64,000 nt of DNA from Flavobacterium sp. MC2016-06 (GTDB taxonomy: Bacteria > Bacteroidota > Bacteroidia > Flavobacteriales > Flavobacteriaceae): assembly GCF_009711165.2 (NCBI RefSeq), contig NZ_WMID02000007.1, positions 143,518 to 207,517 on the forward strand, read 5' to 3'. The notes under the pieces were generated by a model. It saw only the letters and a list, made by a program, of their open reading frames with translations. It ran no database searches and was not told the origin of the DNA. Below, piece by piece: positions 26,453 through 34,780 of this stretch (position 1 is the first letter of the stretch; every line of letters begins with the position of its first letter). Position numbers and translations under genes: made by a program.

Positions 26453-26734
26453 TTAGCCTAATCTATTTATCCAAGCATGGCTTTTGTTCCATTTTGCTTT
26501 AAAATCTCTATCTACTTTAAAAACTTTTATATCAGCTTTATATTCTCTATCCACCCAGAATATTTTCACTGAAGCTTGATATTCTCTATCGACGTAAAAC
26601 CAATTTGTATCTCCTTTCGCTTTATAATCTCGATCCACTTCAAAATAAAGTAAGTCAGCTTTATATTCTCTATCAACAGCAAATATTTTTACAGTTGCTT
26701 TATAATCTCTATCTACTACAAAAATTTTTGCCAT
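26453..26734 (-). CDS. Six-repeat protein, septoil-knot (DUF6150) type
   Basis: A 93-residue protein built from six near-identical units with the core V-D-R-(D/E)-(Y/F)-(K/Q)-A, at about residues 7-13, 20-26, 33-39, 48-54, 62-68 and 76-82. Each ends a beta strand such as KIFVVDRDYKA. This is the pattern of the DUF6150 family, now named after the 7-1 septoil knot that its chain ties. There is no signal peptide, so it is probably cytosolic. The function is unknown. It lies among effector/immunity genes. Family call from memory of the repeat pattern. Confidence 0.65.
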   Translation of the reverse strand: MAKIFVVDRDYKATVKIFAVDREYKADLLYFEVDRDYKAKGDTNWFYVDREYQASVKIFWVDREYKADIKVFKVDRDFKAKWNKSHAWINRLG

Positions 26735-26855
26735 TATGATTTGCTTTTTATGTTTCTTGATTTTATTTCTCCCGCATGAGGAAGTATCCTGTTCGTAATT
26801 ATTTTTAGTTATATTGTGTTCATGGATGTACGCTTTTATCAGCTAGGTATTTCTT

Positions 26856-27572
26856 TTAAATAAGGTCGTTTAAATTAAAAGTATAAATTTTATTTTCAGT
26901 TTTTATTATAAACCAAAATCCTTTGTCTTCAATCAGTGTACTATCGATTTTCTTTAAATATTCAAGTAATTGTTTTATTGTAATGTTCATTATTAAAAAT
27001 ACACAGGTTTTAAATTGAAAAATTTTTTGATAAATAGCAAGTTTATAGAAGTCCTCTTCAAAGTTTCCATTTTTTAAATTATCATAATATTTAACCTCTA
27101 CGATGAGTTCTTGATCATCTATGTTATCGTGACCACCATGTAAAACTAAGTCAGGAACAAAATATGTTTTATCTATTAAATTATTAGATTTTATTTTTTC
27201 AAACAACCTTGAATTTTTAAGTGTTTCATATGATTTTAATGCTAATGTTAAGTTCGTTTTACTTATTTCAGAATTTAATTTTAATGATTTATATTGTCCA
27301 CTGTTATTACGTTTTATTATTGTTTTCCAAGTGTAATATAGTTCACTGCAGAAATACCTTTCCAATGAGTGTTCTTTAGTTTGTTTTTGATAATCTAAGA
27401 ATTGAAGGATATATTCGTCAACATAACTTTTATCAAGATATGGTTTGAAAAAATCACTTTCTTCAATTTTTTCATCTTTTTTTAATCCAACATAGGTATT
27501 AAATTGTACATATGATGTTTCAACATCATTCAAAGCTCTTTCTAAATCAGTTATATATATATTTTGTGTCAT
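26856..27572 (-). CDS. PD-(D/E)XK-like nuclease superfamily protein
   Basis: A 238-residue protein, helical in its first 130 residues. The second part carries Pro140-Asp141 (TYFVPDLVLHGGHDN) followed 18 residues later by Glu159-Val-Lys161 (ELIVEVKYY), the Asp...Glu-x-Lys arrangement of PD-(D/E)XK nucleases, with a following helix (FEEDFYKLAIYQ) as the fold requires. It has no signal peptide. It may be a restriction-like or toxin-like nuclease, or an inactive relative. Context (T6SS cargo island) makes an effector-linked or defence role possible. The function is inferred. Confidence 0.55.
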   Translation of the reverse strand: MTQNIYITDLERALNDVETSYVQFNTYVGLKKDEKIEESDFFKPYLDKSYVDEYILQFLDYQKQTKEHSLERYFCSELYYTWKTIIKRNNSGQYKSLKLNSEISKTNLTLALKSYETLKNSRLFEKIKSNNLIDKTYFVPDLVLHGGHDNIDDQELIVEVKYYDNLKNGNFEEDFYKLAIYQKIFQFKTCVFLIMNITIKQLLEYLKKIDSTLIEDKGFWFIIKTENKIYTFNLNDLI

Positions 27573-27711
27573 TATTCCTTAGTGTATGGTTTTGTGTTTT
27601 TTGTGTAAAATAATCTTAACTTAAAAACAAACATCGTCTTTTAATTCAAACAAACCACCCCGTAAAAACACCTGATTTTATATCAAAAAAATAAAATTCA
27701 CATAATAGTAT

Positions 27712-28281
27712 TTATTTAATTTCCTTCAACATTGTAAGTAGCTCTGGAATTTTACTTACTTGAGATTCCGTCCAGAAATAATGCTCATTATCTGTAGAGC
27801 CATTGTCTTTTAAATAAATAGATATTCGTCTAGAGCTTTTTTCAATATAAAAACTGAATGTAATTTCTCTGGAATTAAAAATATAGGTTACAGATTGATT
27901 TTTTTCAGTTTTATCTTTAAGATTAGGAATTACGTATTGCTCAATAAAAATTATAAATTCATCTACTTCATTTAAATCAATCCATGAAGATTTGAAATAT
28001 TTATCACTTCTTCCCACAAGTTGATTTGTTAAAGTCATATCTATTTCCAATGATTTTATTTTTTTATTTGTTTTCAAATCAATTGCCTCAACAGGAAAGA
28101 AAGAAACGACATCGCCATAGCTAGTATTGAATTCTGCTTTTATATTCCAGTCTTTGTTTAACTGTATCATTTCACCATTGTCAATAAATTGTCTTGTTTC
28201 AGAGTTTGTTTTTTCTTTTTGAGCATGACTTATTGAGATGATTAAAAGAAATAGAACTGTAATTAATTTATTTGTTTTCAT
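27712..28281 (-). CDS. Secreted protein of unknown function in the T6SS cargo island
   Basis: A 189-residue protein with a signal peptide (MKTNKLITVLFLLIISISHA before QKEK). The mature part is Lys/Glu/Ser rich and beta/alpha mixed, with no recognised motif. It is on the same strand as, and downstream of, the second TssD effector and its immunity-like gene, separated from them by a family B palindrome (28476-28573). A periplasmic immunity role would fit its location, but is only suggested by context. Confidence 0.5.
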   Translation of the reverse strand: MKTNKLITVLFLLIISISHAQKEKTNSETRQFIDNGEMIQLNKDWNIKAEFNTSYGDVVSFFPVEAIDLKTNKKIKSLEIDMTLTNQLVGRSDKYFKSSWIDLNEVDEFIIFIEQYVIPNLKDKTEKNQSVTYIFNSREITFSFYIEKSSRRISIYLKDNGSTDNEHYFWTESQVSKIPELLTMLKEIK

Positions 28282-28475
28282 GTTATAGTGTTTATTGATT
28301 TATATAAAAAAAACAAAGTAAAATATTTAATTTCAGTTATTTACACAAAAGCATGAGCGGCTTGTTGAAAAACAAACATTGTTTTTAATTTAAACTAATC
28401 ACCGCATAAAAACACCTGATTTTAGAATTAAAGGAAAAATAGAAATTATAAATATTCTCATGAAAACCATCGTCC

Positions 28476-28573
28476 AGATAATATGGATCTACAATCCGTT
28501 TCCGTACAGTATATAATTTTTAGCTTTTATTGTGTTCAATTTCGCGGGCACGGATTGTAGATCCACGTTATCT
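28476..28573. repeat. Palindromic repeat family B, copy 2
   Basis: Arms of 24 bases (22 identical; core GGATCTACAATCCGT) at 28476-28499 and 28550-28573, around a T-rich loop. The arm sequence is unrelated to copies 1 and 3, while the loop resembles theirs (T-rich, GCGGGC at its end). Confidence 0.7.
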
Positions 28574-28575
28574 AG

Positions 28576-29088
28576 TCAATCTAAAGAACCATCATCACAG
28601 GTCTTGTTTTTCAAATTCCTGATTTTGTATTTTTTAAATTTTAGTAACTCATTAAGTTCATAATCTTCAAAATAATCCATATTTTCTTTAACAATAGGTT
28701 TAGGCTTAATCTCAATTAAAACCCCTAATTCATACCATATATATGGACCAATGCGACCATAGTAATGAGGATAAATGTATAAGTATTCTTTGTTATTAAC
28801 GGCTATTAATAACAAAGACTCATAATATTGAACATTTTCAAAACAATAAAACAACTGATTATTAAGAAATACTTTGTCATTAATAAAATATAATTTAAGA
28901 TTTGATTTATTCTTAAAGGAGATTTTACCAGAAGGACCATATCCCGTTAAAGTATCGCCATGACTAATTTTTTCTCTGTACTGAATTTTTTTTTCGTTTC
29001 GAATTGAATATTTAATTTTTATTTTGTTATTCTGGGCAAAACAAGTAAAATGTAGGAACATTAAAATAATTAAATTATATTTTTTCAT
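28576..29088 (-). CDS. Secreted immunity-like protein of the second TssD effector
   Basis: A 170-residue protein starting at the Met encoded at 29088 (an upstream Met at 29130 would spoil the signal peptide). The signal peptide is MKKYNLIILMFLHFTCFA before QNNK. The mature part is a beta-rich domain (LKLYFINDKVFLNNQLFYCFENVQYY). The start overlaps the stop of the TssD-effector gene by 14 bases, so the pair is translationally coupled. Coupling plus export to the periplasm is what an immunity protein to a cell-wall-directed effector would show. I recognise no family and the role is inferred. Confidence 0.6.
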   Translation of the reverse strand: MKKYNLIILMFLHFTCFAQNNKIKIKYSIRNEKKIQYREKISHGDTLTGYGPSGKISFKNKSNLKLYFINDKVFLNNQLFYCFENVQYYESLLLIAVNNKEYLYIYPHYYGRIGPYIWYELGVLIEIKPKPIVKENMDYFEDYELNELLKFKKYKIRNLKNKTCDDGSLD

Positions 29089-30220
29089 ACCAAATTTTTG
29101 TAAATGAATGCCTTCTATATTTTTTCCCAACTGCTTCCCAATAATGATCCTTTTTTATATTTGTATAACCATATATTGAACCATTTTCTCTTAATTTTGG
29201 ATCTTTAGTGATTGTACCACTTCCTTTGTTTTCAATTTCCTTTTCACTTTCGCTGTATAATTTATCGCCAGATCCCCTCCAACCAACATATCCTTCATTT
29301 ATAGCATCTTTAGCAAATGAATTTATTACAGCTTTAATTGCTGAATTCATTTTGTTATTTTTATTTAAATCTGTCAAATTGCGTTTTGCTAATGCAAAAG
29401 CTTGTGCGTTAGCACCTTTATAAATTCCGTTTAAATAATCTGGATATAATGTTTTTGCTGGTTTTCCATGTGACATTGTTCTTGTGTACATTTCTTCATC
29501 TGAATCAAAAGGTTTTGGTCCGTGACCAGAACGACCTGCTAATCGAAGGTTTTTGATTGTCATAGCATATCTATCTGCAAATGCTCCACCGCCTTCTCCA
29601 AATACCCAATTTGCTCTGTTAAGAAATTGATTATTATTCAATTCATATTTTTCAGTAAAAAAAACAATTTTTTCTTTCTCAACATTATTGCCTTTTTCCA
29701 ATTCTGAAAACGATAATTTATCAGTAATATAAACGTTGTCACCAGAACCTATTTTGCCCAAATAAATTCCTTCATTATTATAAAAATAGCCGTTTACATT
29801 TGTTTTATCCTCAGTTTTTTCTTCCTCTGTTTGTATTACTCGTTTAGGCGGAGCAATTACTTCTTTAACTTCTTCTCGTCTAGGTTCTGATATTGTTATT
29901 AGCTGGCGCATGGGTAAGATTCCGTTAGCCTCAAATTTTTCAGTGAGGTTAATACAATGTGCTTTTTTAAATTTAACTTCACTAAATTTACTCATACCAT
30001 CGGCCTTATAAAATGTAATAATGCCGTCTTTTGGCTCATTACCAAGCGCCCATTGCAAGAGATCTGTACTACTGTCAGATTCTATTGTTAAATCAATTTG
30101 TAAACCAGATGGTCTTTGAGATGGTTTTCCTGTTTTATCTACTGCTTGTGTTGATTTACAGTTATATGTAATTAACTTGTATTCTTTATTGTCTAATTTT
30201 AATATTCCTAAAACTGCCAT
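29075..30220 (-). CDS. TssD (Hcp) with C-terminal effector domain, copy 2
   Basis: A 381-residue protein. Residues 1-112 are a TssD/Hcp tube subunit of the Bacteroidota type VI secretion system: MAVLGILKLDNKEY, VDKTGKPSQRPSG, LTIESDSSTDLLQWALG, GIITFYKAD and PMRQLITISEP. Residues 113-150 form a linker. Residues 151-200 repeat the partner copy (GIYLGKIGSGDNVYITDK) and lead into RANWVFGEGGG at 202-212 with Glu209 as candidate acid. Such 'evolved Hcp' proteins carry a toxin into the target. The cell-wall-hydrolase-like reading of the C-terminus is inference. The immunity-like gene overlaps the 3' end. Confidence 0.75.
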   Translation of the reverse strand: MAVLGILKLDNKEYKLITYNCKSTQAVDKTGKPSQRPSGLQIDLTIESDSSTDLLQWALGNEPKDGIITFYKADGMSKFSEVKFKKAHCINLTEKFEANGILPMRQLITISEPRREEVKEVIAPPKRVIQTEEEKTEDKTNVNGYFYNNEGIYLGKIGSGDNVYITDKLSFSELEKGNNVEKEKIVFFTEKYELNNNQFLNRANWVFGEGGGAFADRYAMTIKNLRLAGRSGHGPKPFDSDEEMYTRTMSHGKPAKTLYPDYLNGIYKGANAQAFALAKRNLTDLNKNNKMNSAIKAVINSFAKDAINEGYVGWRGSGDKLYSESEKEIENKGSGTITKDPKLRENGSIYGYTNIKKDHYWEAVGKKYRRHSFTKIWYEKI

Positions 30221-30257
30221 ATCAATTATTTATTAAAGTTAAAAAATGCAGCTACTC

Positions 30258-30265
30258 AAATATAG
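30258..30265 (-). promoter_or_regulatory. Promoter of TssD-effector copy 2
   Basis: Minus-strand TATATTTG lies 38 bases before the ATG. The whole leader down to the start codon is nearly identical to that of copy 1, so promoter and gene were duplicated together. Confidence 0.6.
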
Positions 30266-30423
30266 AGCTATTTTTCTTACAAAATATTTTAAACTTATAC
30301 TTTCTTAATATTAAAACTATTATGACAAAATTGTAAAAGGAAGGATTAGAATATCTTTTTGAAAAAAGATACAATTGTGTAGTTGAATCGGGTTAAATTT
30401 AGAAATGGGATACTCATATTGGA

Positions 30424-31149
30424 TTATTTAATCCATTTGCTTTTATCCCAATTTATTTCAAATGAAGTATTTGATATTTCTTCAATTATTACAAATTTAT
30501 TTTTTTTTGGCTTAAATTTATTTTTAGCCAAAGACATTAATTCTAGACGATTACCATTCGACCAGTTTGCAAAATCCAGTATACCATCATTGTTAAAATC
30601 TCCAAAACAAGCTGGATTGAATGACATTTGTTCATCAAAGAAATAAGGAATGATATTTTCCTTGTCACTAACATCAAAAAGAATAATACAATATCTCAAA
30701 TTTGATGTTGGTATACTTGAATCCCAAAAATATAGTGAAATGTATTTTTTCGAGTTAAATGAAAAAGTATAGCCTGATGCATAATTTAAGCGCAAAGGCT
30801 CTTCACTTCTCAGTTTTTGTTTATTATAAAATAAATTATCAATACAATATTTTTTATTAAAAAGAAAAATACTGTCTCTAAAAAAAAGAGGATTTGGATT
30901 GTTATAGGTGATTTTTTTAAATTTTAATTTTATAGGATTTGAAATGTCTAATAGTAAAAAATCTACTTCATGTTTTGCTTTTTTTTGTTGCCCTTGAGTT
31001 GAATTAACTGAATCTGAAAATTGAACATATTTCACTTCTTTTTTAGAAAACATTTTGTAAATTTTGTCTATTGAACTATTATTACTTTGCGAGTATATAG
31101 ATACATTCGAAAAAAACAACACTGTAAGAACTATTTTGCTATACGTCAT
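30424..31149 (-). CDS. Secreted immunity-like protein (paralogue of 31278)
   Basis: A 241-residue exported protein (signal MTYSKIVLTVLFFSNVSIYSQ) with the same layout as the next gene upstream: a beta-rich N-terminal half, then the calcium-loop-like CFGDFNNDGILDFANW near residue 195, and a Lys-rich end. The two are clear paralogues. It follows the first effector/immunity pair on the same strand, so it may be an extra or orphan immunity protein kept against a related effector. Immunity function is inferred from position and export. Confidence 0.6.
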   Translation of the reverse strand: MTYSKIVLTVLFFSNVSIYSQSNNSSIDKIYKMFSKKEVKYVQFSDSVNSTQGQQKKAKHEVDFLLLDISNPIKLKFKKITYNNPNPLFFRDSIFLFNKKYCIDNLFYNKQKLRSEEPLRLNYASGYTFSFNSKKYISLYFWDSSIPTSNLRYCIILFDVSDKENIIPYFFDEQMSFNPACFGDFNNDGILDFANWSNGNRLELMSLAKNKFKPKKNKFVIIEEISNTSFEINWDKSKWIK

Positions 31150-31277
31150 TGTTTTTTTGTAATTAACATTTTCTAAAATATTATCCTTCTCATGATAGTG
31201 CGAGCAGATTAAGTTGTTTATATTGGTTTTCCTATTTTTAGAAATAATCTTTCTTTTAAAATAACCTCATCTAATTC

Positions 31278-32090
31278 TTAAAATTTATAGAACCATTTCG
31301 ATTTTTTTTTATCAAACAAATCATATAAAAGGACTATGCCTTGCTCTTTTGTTACTTCTTCCTGTTCTTTTGATTGCCTTAGTTTTATATAATACTTTTT
31401 ATTTAACTGAAAGTCATCATTTTTTAAAGAATAGAAAGCAATTTTATCCTTAAGAAAATCCCAATTCATATAATCTAATAAACCGTCGTTATTAAAATCT
31501 CCAAAACAATCTTTGCCAATTGTGTAACCATCTATAAAACAGAAATATTTTAAAACTTCTTTATTTTTTACATTTAATAATATCCAATAATTTCTTTCTA
31601 AATTCCTAAAAAAACGTCTGTCTCTTGCTGACAATAAAACAAAATCATTTCCTTTAAATTCAAAAAAATCAATACTGCCCGTGAATATTAAATAATAATC
31701 TGGAGAATAAACTTGCTTATTTTTGTTACTTTTTAAAATAGAATTAATATTAATTTTTGTATCATAAAATTGTAAATATTCACCATTATTATCGTGGTTA
31801 TAATTTGGAATGGAATCATAGCAACCATGATAAATTGGGTAGTTATCACTGAGTTTTATTTTGTGAATTTTAGATTTACTTAAATTTTTAGCTTCGATAA
31901 TTGCAGAAATATTATCATTGTAAATTTGGACATCATCACCAAGACTTATGTCTTTAAATATTATTTTTTCACATTGTAATTTATCAAAACTAAATTCTTC
32001 AAAATCTTTCTTTTGAGAAAAATTACTGAAAAAGTATATTGATAATAAACTTAGTAAAATTTTTATTTTATTGATTATTTGACGCCTCAT
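31278..32090 (-). CDS. Secreted immunity-like protein of the first TssD effector
   Basis: A 270-residue exported protein: MRRQIINKIKILLSLLSIYFFSNFS is a signal peptide. The mature domain ends in CFGDFNNDGLLDYMNWDF near residue 215, an Asp-rich FG-GAP-like loop, and a Lys-rich tail. Its ATG at 32090 overlaps the stop of the TssD-effector gene (32087) by four bases, so the two are translationally coupled. This is the arrangement of an effector-immunity pair, and a periplasmic immunity protein implies the effector acts on the cell envelope. The family is not named in my knowledge. Confidence 0.65.
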   Translation of the reverse strand: MRRQIINKIKILLSLLSIYFFSNFSQKKDFEEFSFDKLQCEKIIFKDISLGDDVQIYNDNISAIIEAKNLSKSKIHKIKLSDNYPIYHGCYDSIPNYNHDNNGEYLQFYDTKININSILKSNKNKQVYSPDYYLIFTGSIDFFEFKGNDFVLLSARDRRFFRNLERNYWILLNVKNKEVLKYFCFIDGYTIGKDCFGDFNNDGLLDYMNWDFLKDKIAFYSLKNDDFQLNKKYYIKLRQSKEQEEVTKEQGIVLLYDLFDKKKSKWFYKF

Positions 32091-33139
32091 ATTGTAATAA
32101 TTTTTGCTTGTCCAGAATAAGCTTTTTTTAATTTAAAAAACCTATGCCAATATTTTGATCCTAACGGTGCGTTTAATTGAATTTCTCCTGAACCTTTACC
32201 ACCTCGCCATTGATTGCATCCATTTGTGGGGTCGCTATCTGGTGAAATTTGAGTTTTGAATACTGCGGCAATTTCTGCTTGCATTTCAGGACTCATTTTT
32301 GAAAGATATTTTCTTAACTCCCAAAAAACTTTTCCACTTTGATTTTCATATCCTCCAGATAAATACTTATCCTTATTTAGTCTTCTCACTTTTTTGGTGA
32401 TTGGGTCTGTATCCTGCATGCCCCAATAATACATTTCTTTTTCACCACCAGCTACTTTTTTAAAATTATTCATAGCAAATGCATAGTACTCTGGCGCAAA
32501 ACCCTTTCCTTCTGCGTAAGCCCAATTTGCTCTATCTAATAATTGTTCATTATTCAATTCATATTTTTCAGTAAAAAAAACAATTTTTTCTTTCTCAACA
32601 TTATTGCCTTTTTCCAATTCTAAAAATATTGATTTATCAGTAATATAAACATTGTTGCCAGAACCTATTTTTCCTAAATAGATTCCATCAATACTATAAA
32701 AATGTCCATCTACATATGTTTTATCTTCGATAATTTCTTCTGCTTCTTGTCTTATTGTTTGTTTAGGCGGAGCAATTACTTCTTTAACTTCTTCTCGTCT
32801 AGGTTCTGATATTGTTATAATCTGGCGCATTGGTAAAGTTCCGTTAGCTTCAAATTTTTCAGCGAGGCTAACACAATACGCTTTTTGAAATTTAACTTCA
32901 CTAAATTTACTCATGCCATCGGCTTTGTAAAATGTAATAATGCCATCTTTTGGCTCATTACCAAGAGCCCATTGTAAAAGACTTGTGTCACTATCCGATT
33001 CTATTACTAAATCAATTAGTAAACCTGAAGGTCTTTGAGATGGTTTTCCTGTTTTATCTACTGGTTGTGTTGATTTTAAATCAAATGTAATTAGTCTATA
33101 TTCTTTATTGTCTAATTTTAATATTCCTAAAACTGCCAT
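32087..33139 (-). CDS. TssD (Hcp) with C-terminal effector domain, copy 1
   Basis: A 350-residue protein whose first 150 residues match the copy at 29075 at both protein and DNA level (TssD/Hcp tube subunit, then linker). Residues 151-200 (DGIYLGKIGSGNNVYITDK ... FFTEKYELNN) are shared too. From residue 203 the two diverge, keeping RANW, the Glu in AEG (Glu210), a Trp-Arg-Gly-Gly near 311 and a terminal YW. This resembles the conserved-Glu core of SleB-type cell wall hydrolases (GEA-type motif), so a peptidoglycan-cleaving effector delivered by a T6SS is likely but unproven. The T6SS itself is not in the window. Confidence 0.75.
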   Translation of the reverse strand: MAVLGILKLDNKEYRLITFDLKSTQPVDKTGKPSQRPSGLLIDLVIESDSDTSLLQWALGNEPKDGIITFYKADGMSKFSEVKFQKAYCVSLAEKFEANGTLPMRQIITISEPRREEVKEVIAPPKQTIRQEAEEIIEDKTYVDGHFYSIDGIYLGKIGSGNNVYITDKSIFLELEKGNNVEKEKIVFFTEKYELNNEQLLDRANWAYAEGKGFAPEYYAFAMNNFKKVAGGEKEMYYWGMQDTDPITKKVRRLNKDKYLSGGYENQSGKVFWELRKYLSKMSPEMQAEIAAVFKTQISPDSDPTNGCNQWRGGKGSGEIQLNAPLGSKYWHRFFKLKKAYSGQAKIITI

Positions 33140-33183
33140 GTCAATTATTTATTAAAGTTAAAAATGCATAATTTGTATTCATT

Positions 33184-33191
33184 CAAATATA
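33184..33191 (-). promoter_or_regulatory. Promoter of TssD-effector copy 1
   Basis: Minus-strand TATATTTG (TAnnTTTG) 45 bases before the ATG, with a TTG 15 bases upstream. The leader matches that of copy 2. Confidence 0.6.
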
Positions 33192-33289
33192 GTATTATTT
33201 TTCTTACAATAATATAGTTTTAATCTTAAGTTATTAATAGAAAATTATGAAAAGAGGTGTTTAAGTATGTTTTTTGAAACCAATTTCCC

Positions 33290-33375
33290 TAGCCCTGATA
33301 GAAGTGGAAATCCTTTTGTGAAGCTTTAGCGGAACAAAAGATTGTAACGGATAGCAGGAAACAGCTCCTAAAACA
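33290..33375 (+). ncRNA. Candidate structured RNA, possibly the Flavo-1 motif
   Basis: A sequence of the type CCCTGATAG-AAGTGG-AAATCC-TTTTGT ... ACAAAAGATT ... GATAGCAGG-AAACAGCTCC, with two nested stems: CCTG(33294)/CAGG(33355), and AATCCTTTTGT (33309-33319) with its complement near 33333. I recognise the string as one repeated between genes of many Flavobacteriaceae; it may be the published Flavo-1 RNA motif, but I cannot verify this. It lies between the divergent TssD and prfA units. Strand and limits are guesses. Confidence 0.4.
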
Positions 33376-33459
33376 GCTAATAATTCTGCTAAATTAAAAT
33401 GAGAATCATCTCCTAAAAAACTTGAAACATGAAACATACAACTTTCAACAAAAATTTCG

Positions 33460-33467
33460 TAATTTTG
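33460..33467 (+). promoter_or_regulatory. -7 promoter element of prfA
   Basis: TAATTTTG (TAnnTTTG) lies 26 bases before the prfA ATG at 33493. Confidence 0.5.
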
Positions 33468-33492
33468 CACTCCAAATAAAAGGGATTATAAA

Positions 33493-34569
33493 ATGTTAGA
33501 TAGACTTCAAATAGTAAAACAACGTTTTGACGAGATTTCAGATTTGATTATCCAGCCGGATGTTATTTCTGATCAGAAACGTTATGTGCAATTGAATCAA
33601 GAGTACAAAAACTTGAAAGCATTGGCTGAAAAGCGTGATGAGTATGTGCTGTTGATGGCTAATATAGATGAGGCAAACGAAATTATTGCTGATGGAAGTG
33701 ATGCAGATATGACCGAAATGGCCAAAATGCAATTGGATGAAGCAAAAGAAAGACTGCCTGAACTAGAGGAAGAAATTAAATTTATGTTGATTCCGAAAGA
33801 TCCTGAAGATGCTAAAAACGTTATGGTTGAGATTCGTGCAGGTACGGGTGGAGACGAAGCGAGTATTTTTGCTGGAGATTTATTCAGAATGTACACTAAA
33901 TATTGTGAGAATAACGGTTGGAGAACTTCGGTTGTTGATATGAACGAAGGAACTTCAGGCGGATTTAAAGAGGTTATTTTTGAAGTTACCGGAGAAGATG
34001 TTTACGGAACTTTAAAATTTGAAGCTGGAGTACACCGTGTACAACGTGTTCCTCAGACAGAAACGCAAGGTCGTGTGCATACATCGGCAGCTACGGTTAT
34101 GGTTTTACCAGAAGCGGAAGAATTTGATGTACAAATTGATATGAACGATGTTCGTGTTGATTTCTTCTGTTCGTCTGGACCTGGAGGACAATCTGTAAAT
34201 ACTACGAAATCTGCGGTACGTTTAACGCACATTCCAACTGGTTTGGTGGCACAATGTCAGGATCAGAAATCGCAGCATAAAAATAAAGATAAAGCGTTGA
34301 ATGTTTTACGTTCTCGTTTGTACGAACAAGAATTGGCTAAGAAAGAAGCTGAAGATGCTACAAAACGTACTTCTCAGGTTAGTTCTGGTGACCGTTCGGC
34401 TAAGATTCGTACTTATAACTATGCTCAAGGTCGTGTAACCGATCATAGAGTTGGTTTAACGCTGTACGATTTAGGAAACATCATGAATGGTGATATTCAG
34501 AAAATTGTTGCTGAGCTTCAATTGGTGAATAATATGGAGAAATTGAAAGAAGCTTCGGAAGTTTTTTAA
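33493..34569 (+). CDS. prfA: Peptide chain release factor 1
   Basis: A 358-residue cytoplasmic protein that ends translation at UAA and UAG. It has an N-terminal helical domain, the class I release factor domain, and the catalytic GGQ tripeptide within [17 protein letters not shown] around residues 225-241, where the Gln is methylated. The RF1-type [16 protein letters not shown] segment and normal length (355-360) favour RF1 over RF2, which needs a programmed frameshift absent here. Codon use is less A/T-rich than in the accessory genes next to it, as expected of a conserved gene. A terminator follows. Confidence 0.97.
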   Translation: MLDRLQIVKQRFDEISDLIIQPDVISDQKRYVQLNQEYKNLKALAEKRDEYVLLMANIDEANEIIADGSDADMTEMAKMQLDEAKERLPELEEEIKFMLIPKDPEDAKNVMVEIRAGTGGDEASIFAGDLFRMYTKYCENNGWRTSVVDMNEGTSGGFKEVIFEVTGEDVYGTLKFEAGVHRVQRVPQTETQGRVHTSAATVMVLPEAEEFDVQIDMNDVRVDFFCSSGPGGQSVNTTKSAVRLTHIPTGLVAQCQDQKSQHKNKDKALNVLRSRLYEQELAKKEAEDATKRTSQVSSGDRSAKIRTYNYAQGRVTDHRVGLTLYDLGNIMNGDIQKIVAELQLVNNMEKLKEASEVF

Positions 34570-34593
34570 GTTTTTTCGGAGGAAAGAAAATAG

Positions 34594-34630
34594 AAAAAAG
34601 CTGTTTCACTAGTGAAACAGCTTTTTTTGT
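34594..34630 (+). terminator. Intrinsic terminator of prfA
   Basis: A perfect 16-base self-complementary stem (AAAGCTGTTTCACT / AGTGAAACAGCTTT) followed by T8. Confidence 0.85.
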
Positions 34631-34640
34631 GTTCTTAATT

Positions 34641-34728
34641 TGTCATTGCGAGGAACGAAGCAATCACATTTGTTATATCAAGCTTTGGTGGAGCTTCTTG
34701 TGAAGATCCTTCGTTCCTCAGAATGACA
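34641..34728. repeat. Palindromic repeat family C, copy 1
   Basis: The left arm TGTCATTGCGAGGAACGAAG faces a right arm (GATCCTTCGTTCCTCAGAATGACA, read in two parts) that is complementary in its inner 14 bases but uses different ends (GCGAGG versus TCTGAGG). Same general build as family A (TGTCATT ... ATGACA). Confidence 0.65.
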
Positions 34729-34780
34729 AAATTGTGGCTGTTTTAGTTTTAAAAGCGTACGCAGATTTTACTCTCATTTT

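Noticed and set aside
33261..33470. A 69-codon minus-strand frame
   Set aside because: It spans the structured repeat upstream of prfA and its composition follows the repeat, not a protein family.
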